Source of the DNA: Isosphaera pallida ATCC 43644
Lineage (GTDB): Bacteria; Planctomycetota; Planctomycetia; Isosphaerales; Isosphaeraceae
Assembly (NCBI RefSeq): GCF_000186345.1
Contig: NC_014962.1
Coordinates: forward strand, 310,001-374,000
Direction of reading: 5' to 3'
Length of the DNA stretch: 64,000 nucleotides
The translations under genes were made by a program, and so were the position numbers. Positions 18,619 through 28,073 of this stretch are shown piece after piece (the first letter of the stretch is position 1; each line of letters begins with the position of its first letter). A model generated the notes under the pieces. It saw only the letters and a list, made by a program, of their open reading frames with translations. It was not told the DNA's origin and searched no databases.

Positions 18619-18985
18619 ACCGAAGCTCCGTCCCTCATCGTTTGCCGTTCCGTTTGAGACGAGCCACGACGTGATTCAGTCGGCACAAAGGCCCACACCC
18701 TCTCCTCTTCGACCTGACTCGAACCCACGGCCGTGGATTCGAGTCGGGTCGAGTTCGTAGGCCCGCGATCCGCGGCCGGGACGGGTCGCAACGGTGGACG
18801 GAGGAGAGAAGGCCAGGGGGACGATTGACTTCGTCCGCGGGATTGGCCACACTCCCCAGCGTTCGCTCCCCAGACGCGGCAATAGCCAACCCGACTGACT
18901 CAGCCCCCCCCATCAAGTCCCACTCAATCGAACCCAACCTGTTCCTCTCCTCAAGGATTGATTCCCGAATCGCTCCTCCCAACCA
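18619..18985. other. Intergenic region carrying the palindrome
   Basis: About 365 bp with no supported gene. Apart from the palindrome at 18711-18750, I see nothing in it. Confidence 0.4.
18711..18750. repeat. 40-bp near-perfect palindrome
   Basis: The two 20-bp halves, 18711-18730 and 18731-18750, are reverse complements at 18 of 20 positions. One of the two differences would be a U-G pair in RNA. It lies 93 bp after the stop of the gene at 18618 and could be a terminator hairpin or a protein-binding dyad. There is no T-tract. Confidence 0.6.
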
Positions 18986-19453
18986 ATGGCTGATTCTTCC
19001 CGCCAACTCAAGCTCAAGGTGATTCTGGCTATTGCAGGCCTCATCGTCCTTCTGGCCGCCACCTGGGTCTGGACCGCGCCAGCTCGTCGGACGATGAGAG
19101 TCTTCACCCTCCTCCTCAACGCCGCCAACCGCGAAGCGGTCGAGGAAGTTCGGCAGCTCTGCTCGGAACGTTGGCTGGCCACGCATTCGCTCGAAGTTGC
19201 TCCCGAAGGAGGACTCAAAAACTTTCCCCGCAACATTCATAAAAACTTTCAGGTCTGGAGCGAGGGGGACGTGGTTCTGGTCCGGCCCACCAACCGAGGA
19301 CGCCTAGAGCCGGTCTATCGTTTCGTTCACGAACGCGGCGATTGGAAGTTCGACGGCCTGGCCGGACTCATGACCGCCGACGGCCAACTGGTGAGTCCCG
19401 ACTCAACCGATGACCACGACCTGGGCCACCCCAGCGCCAGCGGCTCGAATTGA
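18986..19453 (+). CDS. Small membrane-anchored protein, unknown function
   Basis: 155 aa with a single N-terminal membrane segment at about residues 11-30 (VILAIAGLIVLLAATWVWTA). It has no clear cleavage site, so it is probably anchored. The soluble domain of about 120 residues is presumably extracytoplasmic, with a fold like a small accumulation-associated or NTF2-like domain (LLNAANREAVEEVRQLC then VYRFVHERGDWKFDGLAG). That fold call is weak. It precedes the ExbB/ExbD genes on the same strand. Confidence 0.65.
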   Translation: MADSSRQLKLKVILAIAGLIVLLAATWVWTAPARRTMRVFTLLLNAANREAVEEVRQLCSERWLATHSLEVAPEGGLKNFPRNIHKNFQVWSEGDVVLVRPTNRGRLEPVYRFVHERGDWKFDGLAGLMTADGQLVSPDSTDDHDLGHPSASGSN

Positions 19454-19675
19454 CCGAGATGGCTAAATCGCTAGAATCGAACTCACCGCGAGCGTCCCCG
19501 CGCTTTCGGGGCGGCTTGGTCTTCAACGTCGTCGTTCACCCTTAGCCAAACCACCGCGTTCTTGCCAAACGGTCCAATGACGGTGGCGTTCACCAATGCC
19601 GCGCGTCGCCTGAACCTCGACTTGTTTCGTTTCGTTCGCCACCCCCCCCCTTCCTCCGAGTCGGCTTCCCTTGTC

Positions 19676-20614
19676 ATGGTCATGATGCGTTGCCGATCCT
19701 CCTCGCCGTTTCGCCCTCCCGCTCCATCACGACGCGGCCGCCTCGTTGGATTTCTGATTCCGCCGATCCTCTGGCTTTGGCTCGGCGTGGTTCCTGTCGC
19801 GTTGGGTCAACAACCCGCCCCCGATCCTACGGCTCCGCCGGCCGCCGCATTGGGTTCTCAAGAGGGGATCGGTCCAGAGGCAAGCGGAACGACCGAACCC
19901 AGCGGCTCGATCCCCGTCATTGGACCCGAGACGATCCTCAAGCTGATCGTCGAAGCCAATCCCATGCTCTGGCCTTTGTTCTTCTGCTCGATTTTCACCA
20001 TAGGCGTGGTACTTGAACGGGCGTTCACATTGGCTCGGGGGCGCGTTTTACCCCGCGACTTCGTTCAACGGTTCTTGGAACGGTTGGCGACCGGCAAACT
20101 CGACCGTGAACGGGCGTTGGAGTTCTGCCGCGCCCAAAGCTCGCCCGCCGCGCGCATCTTCGCCATCGCGGTGCGTCATTGGGGCAAGCCAGGTTGGGAG
20201 TTGCGACAGATCGTAGCCAGCGACGCGGCGGCCGAGATCGCCGAATTGCGACGGAGGACGCGGACCCTGAGCGGTCTAGCGACCTTGGGTCCCCTTTTGG
20301 GACTGCTGGGAACCGTCTGGGGCTTGATTGAATCGTTCGGCAATCTTGGCGGCAAAGTGGGCACGGCCAAAGGGGATGCCTTGGCCCACGGCATCAGCCT
20401 GGCGCTGGTGGCCACCGCGATTGGTCTGGTTATCGCGGTGATCGCGGTCACAGCCCACACCTATTTCCAGTACCGGATTGATGGTCTGATCCGCGACCTG
20501 GACGCGCGGACCCGCGACGTGGTCGATCTGATCGCGGGCGACTCGCCTCGCGGCGGTCCCGGAACCGGCGGGCTTGTTGGCGGTTCGGCTCACCCAGGCG
20601 ATCCCCGCGTCTGA
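19676..20614 (+). CDS. MotA/TolQ/ExbB proton channel family protein
   Basis: 312 aa. After an N-terminal signal-like segment (GFLIPPILWLWLGVVPVALG) and a Pro/Ala/Gly periplasmic linker comes the ExbB core. A first TM at PMLWPLFFCSIFTIGVVLE is followed by a cytoplasmic helical domain, then two TMs (LATLGPLLGLLGTVWGLIES and ISLALVATAIGLVIAVIAV). It should form the stator of a proton-driven inner-membrane motor with the ExbD protein encoded 80 bp downstream. The start is uncertain: ATGs at 19676, 19682 and 19685 are all possible, with no good Shine-Dalgarno. Confidence 0.9.
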   Translation: MVMMRCRSSSPFRPPAPSRRGRLVGFLIPPILWLWLGVVPVALGQQPAPDPTAPPAAALGSQEGIGPEASGTTEPSGSIPVIGPETILKLIVEANPMLWPLFFCSIFTIGVVLERAFTLARGRVLPRDFVQRFLERLATGKLDRERALEFCRAQSSPAARIFAIAVRHWGKPGWELRQIVASDAAAEIAELRRRTRTLSGLATLGPLLGLLGTVWGLIESFGNLGGKVGTAKGDALAHGISLALVATAIGLVIAVIAVTAHTYFQYRIDGLIRDLDARTRDVVDLIAGDSPRGGPGTGGLVGGSAHPGDPRV

Positions 20615-20695
20615 CCAACTTGACTCAACTCAACCCGCCTCGATCCGCCTCGTCCTGGAGATTGATCATCCCGCCGCCGATCGCGGAGAAGACCT

Positions 20696-21172
20696 ATGCT
20701 GTACGGTTCAAGCCCGGGGAGGGATTCTCACGACGATACCCCGTACATCAACATGACGCCGATGGTGGACGTGATCCTCTGCTTGCTGATCTTCTTCCTC
20801 GCCGCCACCCGGTTGTACGACTGGGACGAGTCGGAACTGAAGGTGTCCGTGCCCGAGGTGGCCCAAGCCGCTCCCCTCAGCGCGCCGCCCAGCGATCTGG
20901 ACCTGGTTGTGACCGGTCCCGGCACGGTTCGGCTCAACGATCGTCCCGTCAACCTGGCTCAACTTCTTACCGAACTCCGGGCCGCTGTAGCCCGCTACCC
21001 CGACCAGGGGGTCGTGCTGCGGGGCGAGGCTGGCTTGTCCTACCAAGAGATCGCCGACGTGCTTTCCGTCTGCGAACAAGCTCGCCTCGTCCACATCCGC
21101 CTGGCTGTGCGTCCCCGAGTGACCCTCCCACACACCTCCCGTCCCGACTCCAACCCCCCACCCTCGCCTTGA
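20696..21172 (+). CDS. ExbD/TolR biopolymer transport protein
   Basis: 158 aa. One N-terminal TM carries the conserved Asp (INMTPMVDVILCLLIFFLA), which is the proton-conducting residue of ExbD/TolR. A periplasmic domain follows (residues about 50-140), ending in a Pro/Ser tail. The start ATG 20696 follows GGAGAAG. Together with the preceding ExbB-type gene it forms a Tol/Ton-like motor unit. No tonB or tolA gene is adjacent. Confidence 0.92.
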   Translation: MLYGSSPGRDSHDDTPYINMTPMVDVILCLLIFFLAATRLYDWDESELKVSVPEVAQAAPLSAPPSDLDLVVTGPGTVRLNDRPVNLAQLLTELRAAVARYPDQGVVLRGEAGLSYQEIADVLSVCEQARLVHIRLAVRPRVTLPHTSRPDSNPPPSP

Positions 21173-21329
21173 TGCCCAGGTCGGCTGATGTCGAGACCCC
21201 GCGCTCGGACCCACGCACGTCTTACCTCCGGGTCCCACGGTGCTGAATTCTCCTCTTCCTCTCCTCGTTCTGACTGACTCGCTTCATTCCTTCCTTCATT
21301 CGCTCCTTCCTTTGAGCCGAGCGTGGACC

Positions 21330-22040
21330 ATGCTTGAGTATCTTGAGCCGATTCTGAACCTGCTCAAAGCCGAATACGTCGTCGCGGCCGGCTACACCCT
21401 CATGACAATCGTGGTCTTCGTGGAGACCGGCTTGCTCATTGGGTTCTGCCTGCCGGGCGACTCGTTGTTGGTCACCGCCGGGTTGTTCGCGGCGCGGGGC
21501 GATTTGGACATCACCTTAATCAACGCCCTGCTGATTCCCGCGGCGATTTTAGGCGACACGTTGGGCTACTGGATCGGCCATCATTCAGGCAAACGTCTCT
21601 TTAATCGACCCAGTTCCCTCCTGTTCCACCCCGAACACCTGATCCGCGCTCAGGAGTTTTACTTAAGACATGGAGGCAAGACCATCATCATCGCCCGCTT
21701 CATTCCGATTATGCGCACCTTCGCCCCGGTGGTGGCTGGGATGGGGTCGATGCCCTACACGCGATTCCTCGTCTACAACGTGGCGGGCGGCGTTTTCTGG
21801 GTCGCTAGTCTCACACTGGTCGGCTACTTCTTGGGTCTGCAATGGCCCTGGCTGGTCAAAAAACTCGAATACATCATTGTCTTCGTGGTCTTCTTGTCGA
21901 TTTTGCCGATGCTGATCGCGGGGGTTAAAAATTGGTTGACCCAACGCGCCGCTAGCAATCGCCGGGCCGTCGCCGCCTCTGAGCCAAGTTCAAGCGAAAC
22001 GGTTTCGGTTCCCCGCTCGGCCGAGGCGATCGAGTCCTGA
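21330..22040 (+). CDS. DedA/SNARE-associated family membrane protein
   Basis: 236 aa, a multi-pass inner-membrane protein. Family hallmarks are visible: ETGLLIGFCLPGDSLLVTAG near the N-terminus, the amphipathic stretch GDTLGYWIGHHSGKRLF, and the conserved ARFIPIMRTFAPVVAGMG with its paired Arg residues. DedA proteins are linked to lipid (undecaprenyl phosphate) flipping and membrane homeostasis. The start ATG 21330 follows GAGCG. The C-terminal 35 residues are polar and Ser-rich. Confidence 0.93.
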   Translation: MLEYLEPILNLLKAEYVVAAGYTLMTIVVFVETGLLIGFCLPGDSLLVTAGLFAARGDLDITLINALLIPAAILGDTLGYWIGHHSGKRLFNRPSSLLFHPEHLIRAQEFYLRHGGKTIIIARFIPIMRTFAPVVAGMGSMPYTRFLVYNVAGGVFWVASLTLVGYFLGLQWPWLVKKLEYIIVFVVFLSILPMLIAGVKNWLTQRAASNRRAVAASEPSSSETVSVPRSAEAIES

Positions 22041-22077
22041 TCCTGATCGCATGGGACGGGATGGAAATGGACCCGGA

Positions 22078-22839
22078 TCATCGCGCTGGTGATCCGAGGA
22101 ATCGTCCGCCATCGACGCGTAGGATCGCGCCGGTGGCGAAATCCGTGCCTTCGAGCAGAAAGAGGGTGGCCGCAACGATGTCTTCGGGAGAGCCGAAGCG
22201 TTGGAGCGGAGTAGTTTGAAGAATCCGTCGCGCTTCGTCTTCGTCGAGGTTGGGCGGGGGCAGCACGGTTCCTGGCTGAATCAGATTGACGGTGATCTCG
22301 GGGGCGAGTTCGACGGCCAAGCCCAGGGTCAAGGTGGTCAGAGCGCCCTTGGCGGTCAGATAGGGAAGCAGTCCCGGCTCGGGTCGGTCGGTCATCCAGT
22401 CGCCATAGAACAGGATTTTGCCTTTGAGTCCGTGGGGGCCCGGCGAGTTGGCCCGAATCGCCCGCGCCGCGGCGACTGCCACGTAAAACGGAGCGTTCAG
22501 GTTGGTGGCGACCATCCGTGTCAGGTGATCGGCAGTCAAATCGTCGAAGGCGACCCGTTCGTAGTCGCTGACCAGGTTGAGCAGAATGTCGAGGCGTCCG
22601 AATCGTTCCAATGTCACGGCGACTGCTCGCTCGGCCTGATCCGGTTGGGCTAGGTCGGCCGGGAGGGCCAAGCCGCGTCCACCCCGCCGCTGGACCTCCA
22701 CCGCGGTTGCCTCAGCTTGGTCACGGCTGCGGCGATAGGTGAGAGCGACATTGGCCCCACGATCGGCCAAGGCGTGAGCGATGGCCGCCCCCACACGTCG
22801 CCCCCCGGTGATGAGAACCACAGCGTCGGTGAGGATCAT
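22078..22839 (-). CDS. Short-chain dehydrogenase/reductase, pteridine-reductase-like
   Basis: 253 aa, a Rossmann SDR. The glycine motif is TGGRRVGAAIA, with an Arg in it, as in the PTR1/FolM-like group. An NLVS element follows, with the catalytic pair Tyr-x-x-x-Lys in PYLTAKGAL. The usual catalytic Ser region reads FYGDW, so the Ser seems replaced. The basic residues after the second strand (TYRRSRDQ) suggest NADPH preference. The start ATG 22839 follows CAGGAG. It lies upstream of no other gene on its strand and is convergent with dedA. The substrate is unknown. Confidence 0.88.
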   Translation of the reverse strand: MILTDAVVLITGGRRVGAAIAHALADRGANVALTYRRSRDQAEATAVEVQRRGGRGLALPADLAQPDQAERAVAVTLERFGRLDILLNLVSDYERVAFDDLTADHLTRMVATNLNAPFYVAVAAARAIRANSPGPHGLKGKILFYGDWMTDRPEPGLLPYLTAKGALTTLTLGLAVELAPEITVNLIQPGTVLPPPNLDEDEARRILQTTPLQRFGSPEDIVAATLFLLEGTDFATGAILRVDGGRFLGSPAR

Positions 22840-22958
22840 CGTCCGAGAACTCCTGGAAACCACGGTCGAGCGGCCGACTGAAGCGCAACTAAAGAGACGA
22901 ACAAGAGCGTCGAGTGAGTATTAAGTATGTAAGAGGAAGTGAATGCGTACGGGAGATC

Positions 22959-23516
22959 TCACCCTTCCCAGGGTACGTCCGGGAGGCCAAGGCGGTGGTT
23001 CACGGCCCTGGCCAAGGTGAAGAGCAGGTCGCTGAGCCGGTTGAGGTAGATTAGACTCGCCGGGGCGACCGCCTGACCATGCTGCCGTAACAAGCCGACC
23101 ACCGCCCGCTCGGCCCGTCGGCAGGTGGTGCGGGCAACATGGAGATGGGCCGCCCCGGCCGAGCCTCCAGGTAGGATGAACTGGGTCAACGGCGTAAGTT
23201 CGCCATCCAGGCGATCGATCTCGCGTTCCAGGCGGACGACGTGATCCATTGTGATCCGATGATGGAATGGGCCATCGGGGTTGGGGTCGGCCAACGCCGC
23301 GCCCAGTTGAAACAGGTCGTGCTGAAGCGACAGAATCAGCGCGTCCAAATCTGCGCCGGAGGTTTGCAGATGCAGCCGAGCCAGCCCGAGTTGAGCGTTG
23401 AGTTCGTCAACGACACCATAGGCGTCGATCCGAGGATCGTTCTTGGAAACGCGGCCGGGACCGAGCAGACCGGTGAGGCCGTCGTCGCCGGTCTTGGTGT
23501 AGATTTTCGGACTCAT
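22959..23516 (-). CDS. Cob(I)yrinic acid a,c-diamide adenosyltransferase (PduO type)
   Basis: 185 aa, the usual size of a single-domain PduO-type enzyme. It transfers the adenosyl group of ATP to cob(I)alamin. The ATP-binding N-terminus TKTGDDGLTGLLG is present, followed by the helical bundle with DAYGVVDELNAQLG, and the family signature HVARTTCRRAERAVV near residue 130. The start ATG 23516 follows GGAAGGAG. Longer in-frame starts up to 23777 give a basic Pro-rich leader with no support. Confidence 0.95.
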   Translation of the reverse strand: MSPKIYTKTGDDGLTGLLGPGRVSKNDPRIDAYGVVDELNAQLGLARLHLQTSGADLDALILSLQHDLFQLGAALADPNPDGPFHHRITMDHVVRLEREIDRLDGELTPLTQFILPGGSAGAAHLHVARTTCRRAERAVVGLLRQHGQAVAPASLIYLNRLSDLLFTLARAVNHRLGLPDVPWEG

Positions 23517-23803
23517 CGCGTCTGAGGCTCCTTCCTTGCTCACGCTTGGTGGGGCTCGGGTTGGGGCGGGGCGTGGTTGGCGGTGGGGTGGAACGGCCTT
23601 TATACTAGTCCGGTTCGGTTCGACCGGGTAGGCCGCGCGTCTGGTCGCGCGACCACGAGCCGCCCCGCTTGGAACGACCCACCGTTTCGATCCGGCCGAA
23701 TCGGGGGGATTGGTTCGGGGGAACGACGGGGAGGATTGCGTTCCGACCCGGTTGCTTGTCGAATCGAGTTCGACCATTCCTCTTTTGGTCTTGGGAGTCC
23801 GTG

Positions 23804-24901
23804 ATGCGTTCGCGTTCGTTGTGGTTCGTCGTCGCGTGGTTGGGGTTGGGAACGTGGGGGGGGATTCCCACGGCTGCTGACGAGGTGATCCTGCCCTCGC
23901 CGAAATTCAACCCCGCGGAAGCCCGCCACCTGACCAACATTCGCCAAGTCACCTACGGTTTCGCCAAGGCCGGCGAAGGGTATTTCAGTCCCGACGGGTC
24001 GCGGATCATTTTCCAGGCTGCCCCCCAGGGCAAGGAGGATTATCAGATTTACGTCGCCGAACTGAAGCCGGACGCTCAACCCAAAATGGTCAGCACCGGA
24101 CGCGGCAAATGCACCTGCGCGTTTTTCCACCCCGATGGTCAGTCGATCATCTTCGCCTCCTCCCATCTTGACCCCAAGCTTGACCAGCCGGCCGAACCCC
24201 GCGCCAAGTCTCCGGCCTACAGCCGCGACGCCCGTTATCGCTGGGATTTCGATGAGTGGATGGAAATTTTCCGGGCCGATCTGGAGGGAGGCAATCTCGT
24301 CCGACTCACTGACGCCCCCGGCTACGACGCGGAAGGCTCCTATTCACCCGACGGCAAGTCGATTGTTTTCACCTCGTTCCGCGACGGCGACGCCGAAATC
24401 TACATCATGGACGCCGACGGCCGAAACCCGCGCCGCATCACTCACGCCCCCGGCTATGACGGCGGCCCCTTCTTCTCCCCCGACGGCAAGCGGATCATTT
24501 ACCGCTCCGACCGCAAAGGCAACGACTTGTTGCAAATCTTTGACAACTCAGTTGAAGGAGACGACGAACGGCAACTCACTTCCAACGACGCGGTCAACTG
24601 GGGTCCGTATTATCATCCTGACGGTGAGTTCTTCGTCTATTCGACAAGCATTCACGGCCATCAAAACTACGAAGTGTACATGCAAAGTCTCAAGACCGGC
24701 GCGATGACCCGCCTAACCTATGTGGAAGGATTCGACGGTTTGCCCGTCTTCAGCCCCGATGGTCGTAAGCTGATGTGGACCTCCAAGGGACGCACCGCCG
24801 ACAACACCTCGCAACTCTTCATCGCCGATTTCAGTCTCGAACCATTGCCCCTCACCGAGAAAGCCGAGGCCGACGAGGCCAATCATTCGACCCGCGACTG
24901 A
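23804..24901 (+). CDS. Secreted WD40-like beta-propeller (PD40/TolB-type)
   Basis: 365 aa with a signal peptide (LWFVVAWLGLGTWGGIPTAAD). Six PD40 repeats carry the core F/Y-S/H-P-D-G: GYFSPDGSRIIF, FFHPDGQSIIF, SYSPDGKSIVF, FFSPDGKRIIY, YYHPDGEFFVY and VFSPDGRKLMW. This makes a six-bladed periplasmic propeller like the TolB C-terminal domain, but there is no TolB N-terminal domain. The protein is probably a binding scaffold or a stand-alone propeller. The start ATG 23804 is divergent from the adenosyltransferase gene. Confidence 0.88.
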   Translation: MRSRSLWFVVAWLGLGTWGGIPTAADEVILPSPKFNPAEARHLTNIRQVTYGFAKAGEGYFSPDGSRIIFQAAPQGKEDYQIYVAELKPDAQPKMVSTGRGKCTCAFFHPDGQSIIFASSHLDPKLDQPAEPRAKSPAYSRDARYRWDFDEWMEIFRADLEGGNLVRLTDAPGYDAEGSYSPDGKSIVFTSFRDGDAEIYIMDADGRNPRRITHAPGYDGGPFFSPDGKRIIYRSDRKGNDLLQIFDNSVEGDDERQLTSNDAVNWGPYYHPDGEFFVYSTSIHGHQNYEVYMQSLKTGAMTRLTYVEGFDGLPVFSPDGRKLMWTSKGRTADNTSQLFIADFSLEPLPLTEKAEADEANHSTRD

Positions 24902-24970
24902 CGAATTTGGCCGGTCAGAACCACTCAGTCCGGGATGCTCTCCAATCTTTCTTCGAGACCCTATTTCACC

Positions 24971-25006
24971 CACACCGGCCTCTCCGCTCACGCGGGGAGG
25001 CGTGTG
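24971..25006. terminator. Hairpin after the propeller gene
   Basis: CCTCTCCGC at 24979-24987 pairs with GCGGGGAGG at 24992-25000 (one G-U), with a 4-nt loop. Flanking CACAC at 24971-24975 and GTGTG at 25002-25006 can extend it. It lies 70 bp past the stop at 24901. Confidence 0.45.
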
Positions 25007-25156
25007 ATGGGTGTCTCAAGACCACCAGTGAACCCGGAGGCCGGGACGGCGACGACCGCGCCGATCTAATCCGTGGCATGGTTGTCTCGGTTTTGATTCA
25101 ATGTTTCCACGTCTTGAGTCGCGCTTTTCCTTTTCGTTCGAGAACGTTTGAAATCC

Positions 25157-25657
25157 ATGACTGCCATGACGGCCCATGATGTGCTGTTCCACTCCATGAG
25201 GATGGCTGAGCGGATCGTCGAGGCCTACCTCGGCGATCTCGGCGACGAGGAGCTGCGGATACCGCCGGCCCCTGGTCTCAACTCGATCGCGCATCAACTC
25301 ACCCACTTGATTTTGACCGAGTCTCGGATCGTCAACGCGATCCGACCCGGGACGAGCCCTGACCTGCCCGAAGGGTTCGAGAGCCTCGCGCCCGCCGAAG
25401 GAGAGACTGAAGCCACCCGCGCGCGCCATCTTTCTAAGGATCGCCTCTTGGGGCTGCTTGAGACGCAAAGGCGGGCCACCCGCGGCTTGCTGGAGTCGCT
25501 GACCGCCGCGGACCTGGCCGCGCCGATGCCCGAGCCGTTTCGAGCGTTGTGTCCCACGGTGGGGGGCGCGTTCAACCTGGCCTTCACCCATTACCTTCTG
25601 CACGCAGGCCAATGGGTGGCGGTTCGCCGTCAAGCTGGCAAGCCCATCGTGATTTGA
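25157..25657 (+). CDS. DinB-family four-helix protein
   Basis: 166 aa with the DinB/YfiT-like four-helix bundle. Metal-ligand His residues are seen in NSIAHQLTHL and in the C-terminal THYLLHAGQW. Family members bind a divalent metal and include thiol-dependent transferases, but most are uncharacterised, so no substrate can be assigned. The ATG at 25157 is preferred to an in-frame TTG at 25148. The ATG at 25166 is an alternative. Confidence 0.85.
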   Translation: MTAMTAHDVLFHSMRMAERIVEAYLGDLGDEELRIPPAPGLNSIAHQLTHLILTESRIVNAIRPGTSPDLPEGFESLAPAEGETEATRARHLSKDRLLGLLETQRRATRGLLESLTAADLAAPMPEPFRALCPTVGGAFNLAFTHYLLHAGQWVAVRRQAGKPIVI

Positions 25658-25682
25658 TCCTTGGATTGAGTTGAGTTTGTGA

Positions 25683-25700
25683 AACCAAGTCGGTTTGGTT
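25683..25700. terminator. Short hairpin between convergent genes
   Basis: AACCAA at 25683-25688 pairs with TTGGTT at 25695-25700, with a 6-nt loop. It fills the 42-bp gap between the DinB gene and the kinase gene and touches the kinase stop codon, so it may act for both strands. Confidence 0.35.
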
Positions 25701-27883
25701 CAGGGGTTCGGATTCGAGACATAGACCCAATCGACTCCGTCTTCCCGAGCGAGGACCGCGAATTTTCCGGCGGCGGCGGCCAACGCCAAAGGTAGCCGTC
25801 CTTCCAGATCAAGCTTGATGGTTGGGGCGTCGGACGGGTCGGAATCAACCCGCCACCGACGCGCCACCCCGTCGAGGTCGAGGGTGACGATTGCTGGATC
25901 AGGGGCGATCCCGTCGAACGCGGCCAGTTCGAAAGCAGGCGTTTCGAGAACCGTCACAGTGAGCCTCCAGGAATCCCGATCCGGCGCGGCTTGGAATCGC
26001 ACCAAGGCGTTCGCGTCCTCCCGGGAGCGGATCAACGCCACGCCCGAGTCGCGTCTGGGCGGGGACGCCGCATTGCGCGGGGGATCGCGCCAAAGGCGTT
26101 GACACAGGCCGGAAGCAAACGGAATCCGTTGTGGAATCAGCTGATTGGGCGTGAACACGTCGATTCCGTCGGGGGCGTCGTCACGGGCGACCGCGAGTCG
26201 TCCGTCGTCGAAACGCATCCAGGCCGAGGCGTGGTCGGTATGGGTTGGTCCCTGGCTCCAGGCGTGGAGGCGGGGAGGAATCGCGGGGTCGGGCCCGGGT
26301 TCCAAGTCGAAAAGGCCGTCGTCCAGGATGACCCCCAACGGTGGAACCAAAGATGACGATGCCGCGGGGAACGAGTGGGTTTGGGGGGGGCGTGGGGCCA
26401 AGAGGGCGCGGAGTTGCCCATCCAGCCGTGCCACCAGGCGTGGGTGGGTCGAACGGGGGGGCCAAGCCAACAGGTCGCCGCCGCGAAACAACCACACCAC
26501 GCCGTTGTCGTCAACGGTGGCTCCTTCCACGCCAATCTCGGGAGTTAGGCGGGGCGGACCGTCTTGGTCGGGACGAATCCGAAACAAACCGCAACTGGTG
26601 ATCGCCAGAAATTCCACGTTCTGATCGTCCAGGCGTCGCGCCACTAGATCAAGCGCCGCGACTCCCAAACAGCGGGCCATCCGGGGAGGCGCAGCGCGGA
26701 TGAGGGACCTCGTCGCGTTCGTGGATGCCCGCGGTGGCGTTGTGATGGGCGTTGTGTTGGCAATCGCCGGTTGAGGGATAGTTGGGGACGAGATCGAGTC
26801 CACCACCGTGACGCTCGGCGGTGACGTGACCCTCAGCTCGGGGACGAGGCGGTGACTTCCAGGAGCGTGGCGAAGCCGTTCAAGCAGCCAGGTATGGTCG
26901 TAACCACGTTCGTGAGGATGCTTGAGCAGCAAGCGGTCGAGGATGTCGGGCCAGGGGTCCGGCAGATCGTGGCGACGCGGCGGCGGTTCGTTGAGGTGAC
27001 AACGGGCCAGTTCCTCGGGCGATCCCAGGAACGGAGGTTGCCCATGCAGCAGTTCGAAGACGATCACGCCTAGGGCGTAGTAATCGCTGGCAGCCGAATA
27101 TTGGTTGAGGAATTGTTCGGGGGCCATGTAGGCCGGCGATCCCGAAAGCGCTCGCAGCACGCCGTCGGAGGGAGGATCCCCCCCGCCGCTGCGCCAGACC
27201 TTGACCAAGCCGAAATCGGCCAGCTTGACAGTTCCGGCGAACGGGGTGTCGCTGTCTGGATCGAGCAGCACGTTCTCGGGCTTGAGGTCGCGGTGAATCA
27301 AACCAACCCCGTGCGCTTCGGCCAGTCCCAGGGTCATTTGCAGGGTCAGTTCGCGGACCCGTTCCAGGGGGCAGGGTTGACGGGGATCGGCTCCCCGTTG
27401 TCGCGCTCGGCGCAGGTGGTCGCGTAAGCTGCCTCCCGCGCAGTATTCCAGGAACAGGTAGCGGACGCGCTCAGAAAGCTCCAGCAGGTTGACGGCTCGA
27501 ACAATGTGGGGATGACTGAGCCGAAACAAAGCGCTGAGTTCCCGGAAAAACATCGAGGAGCGGGTCACGGCGGTGGCGAACCGTTTGGCGGCCAGATGCT
27601 CGCCGGTGCTGAGGTCTAGAACCTTCCAAACTGTGGCGAAGGCTCCCTGACCCAGAAACTCTTCGACCTGATAGCGCGCACCAAGTTCGCTCCCGATCCG
27701 AGCGGCCATACGGGCTAGTTCGACCGGATCGGGTGGAGGTGGCGTCCAAGAGGCTTCGGGGTCGGTCCTATCGGCGAGGCCCGAAGCGTTCGGGGAAGGC
27801 GGAGAGGACACGAGGGAACGGTCCTGGGCGACAAGTCGAGCGGACTCTCGAAAACGCAGCGGGTCGGGGAGTGATTCAAGCAA
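25700..27883 (-). CDS. Serine/threonine protein kinase with C-terminal propeller-like region
   Basis: 727 aa. The Hanks-type kinase domain (about residues 70-345) looks active: [33 protein letters not shown] and SPAYMAPEQ. There is no obvious membrane segment. A Pro/Thr-rich linker (about 345-395) leads to a region of about 330 residues with repeated blade-like strands ([40 protein letters not shown]), which suggests a beta-propeller sensor or scaffold. The start is unusual: between the upstream in-frame TAG and the kinase domain there is no ATG or GTG, only TTG at 27883. The in-frame residues before it look protein-like, so the true start may be a rarer codon. Confidence 0.9.
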   Translation of the reverse strand: MLESLPDPLRFRESARLVAQDRSLVSSPPSPNASGLADRTDPEASWTPPPPDPVELARMAARIGSELGARYQVEEFLGQGAFATVWKVLDLSTGEHLAAKRFATAVTRSSMFFRELSALFRLSHPHIVRAVNLLELSERVRYLFLEYCAGGSLRDHLRRARQRGADPRQPCPLERVRELTLQMTLGLAEAHGVGLIHRDLKPENVLLDPDSDTPFAGTVKLADFGLVKVWRSGGGDPPSDGVLRALSGSPAYMAPEQFLNQYSAASDYYALGVIVFELLHGQPPFLGSPEELARCHLNEPPPRRHDLPDPWPDILDRLLLKHPHERGYDHTWLLERLRHAPGSHRLVPELRVTSPPSVTVVDSISSPTIPQPAIANTTPITTPPRASTNATRSLIRAAPPRMARCLGVAALDLVARRLDDQNVEFLAITSCGLFRIRPDQDGPPRLTPEIGVEGATVDDNGVVWLFRGGDLLAWPPRSTHPRLVARLDGQLRALLAPRPPQTHSFPAASSSLVPPLGVILDDGLFDLEPGPDPAIPPRLHAWSQGPTHTDHASAWMRFDDGRLAVARDDAPDGIDVFTPNQLIPQRIPFASGLCQRLWRDPPRNAASPPRRDSGVALIRSREDANALVRFQAAPDRDSWRLTVTVLETPAFELAAFDGIAPDPAIVTLDLDGVARRWRVDSDPSDAPTIKLDLEGRLPLALAAAAGKFAVLAREDGVDWVYVSNPNP

Positions 27884-28073
27884 ACTGAAGCGAGGGAACG
27901 CGGCCCATTCCGACGCTTCATCTTCATCCCTGACGAGACCACCCGCGCTTGGAGTCTAGTTCCCGAAGTCCGCCCTGGTCAAAAAACACCAAGAAGGATC
28001 TCGGCACGGGGTAAAGAGGTTCCGGTTTTTGAGTCCCGAGTCGATCTCACTTGGCAAAATCCAATAGTCTCGT

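Noticed and set aside
18711-18750. tRNA-like segment (GACTCGAACCC and TTCGAGTC)
   Set aside because: The halves form a plain palindrome and no acceptor, D or anticodon arms can be built around them.
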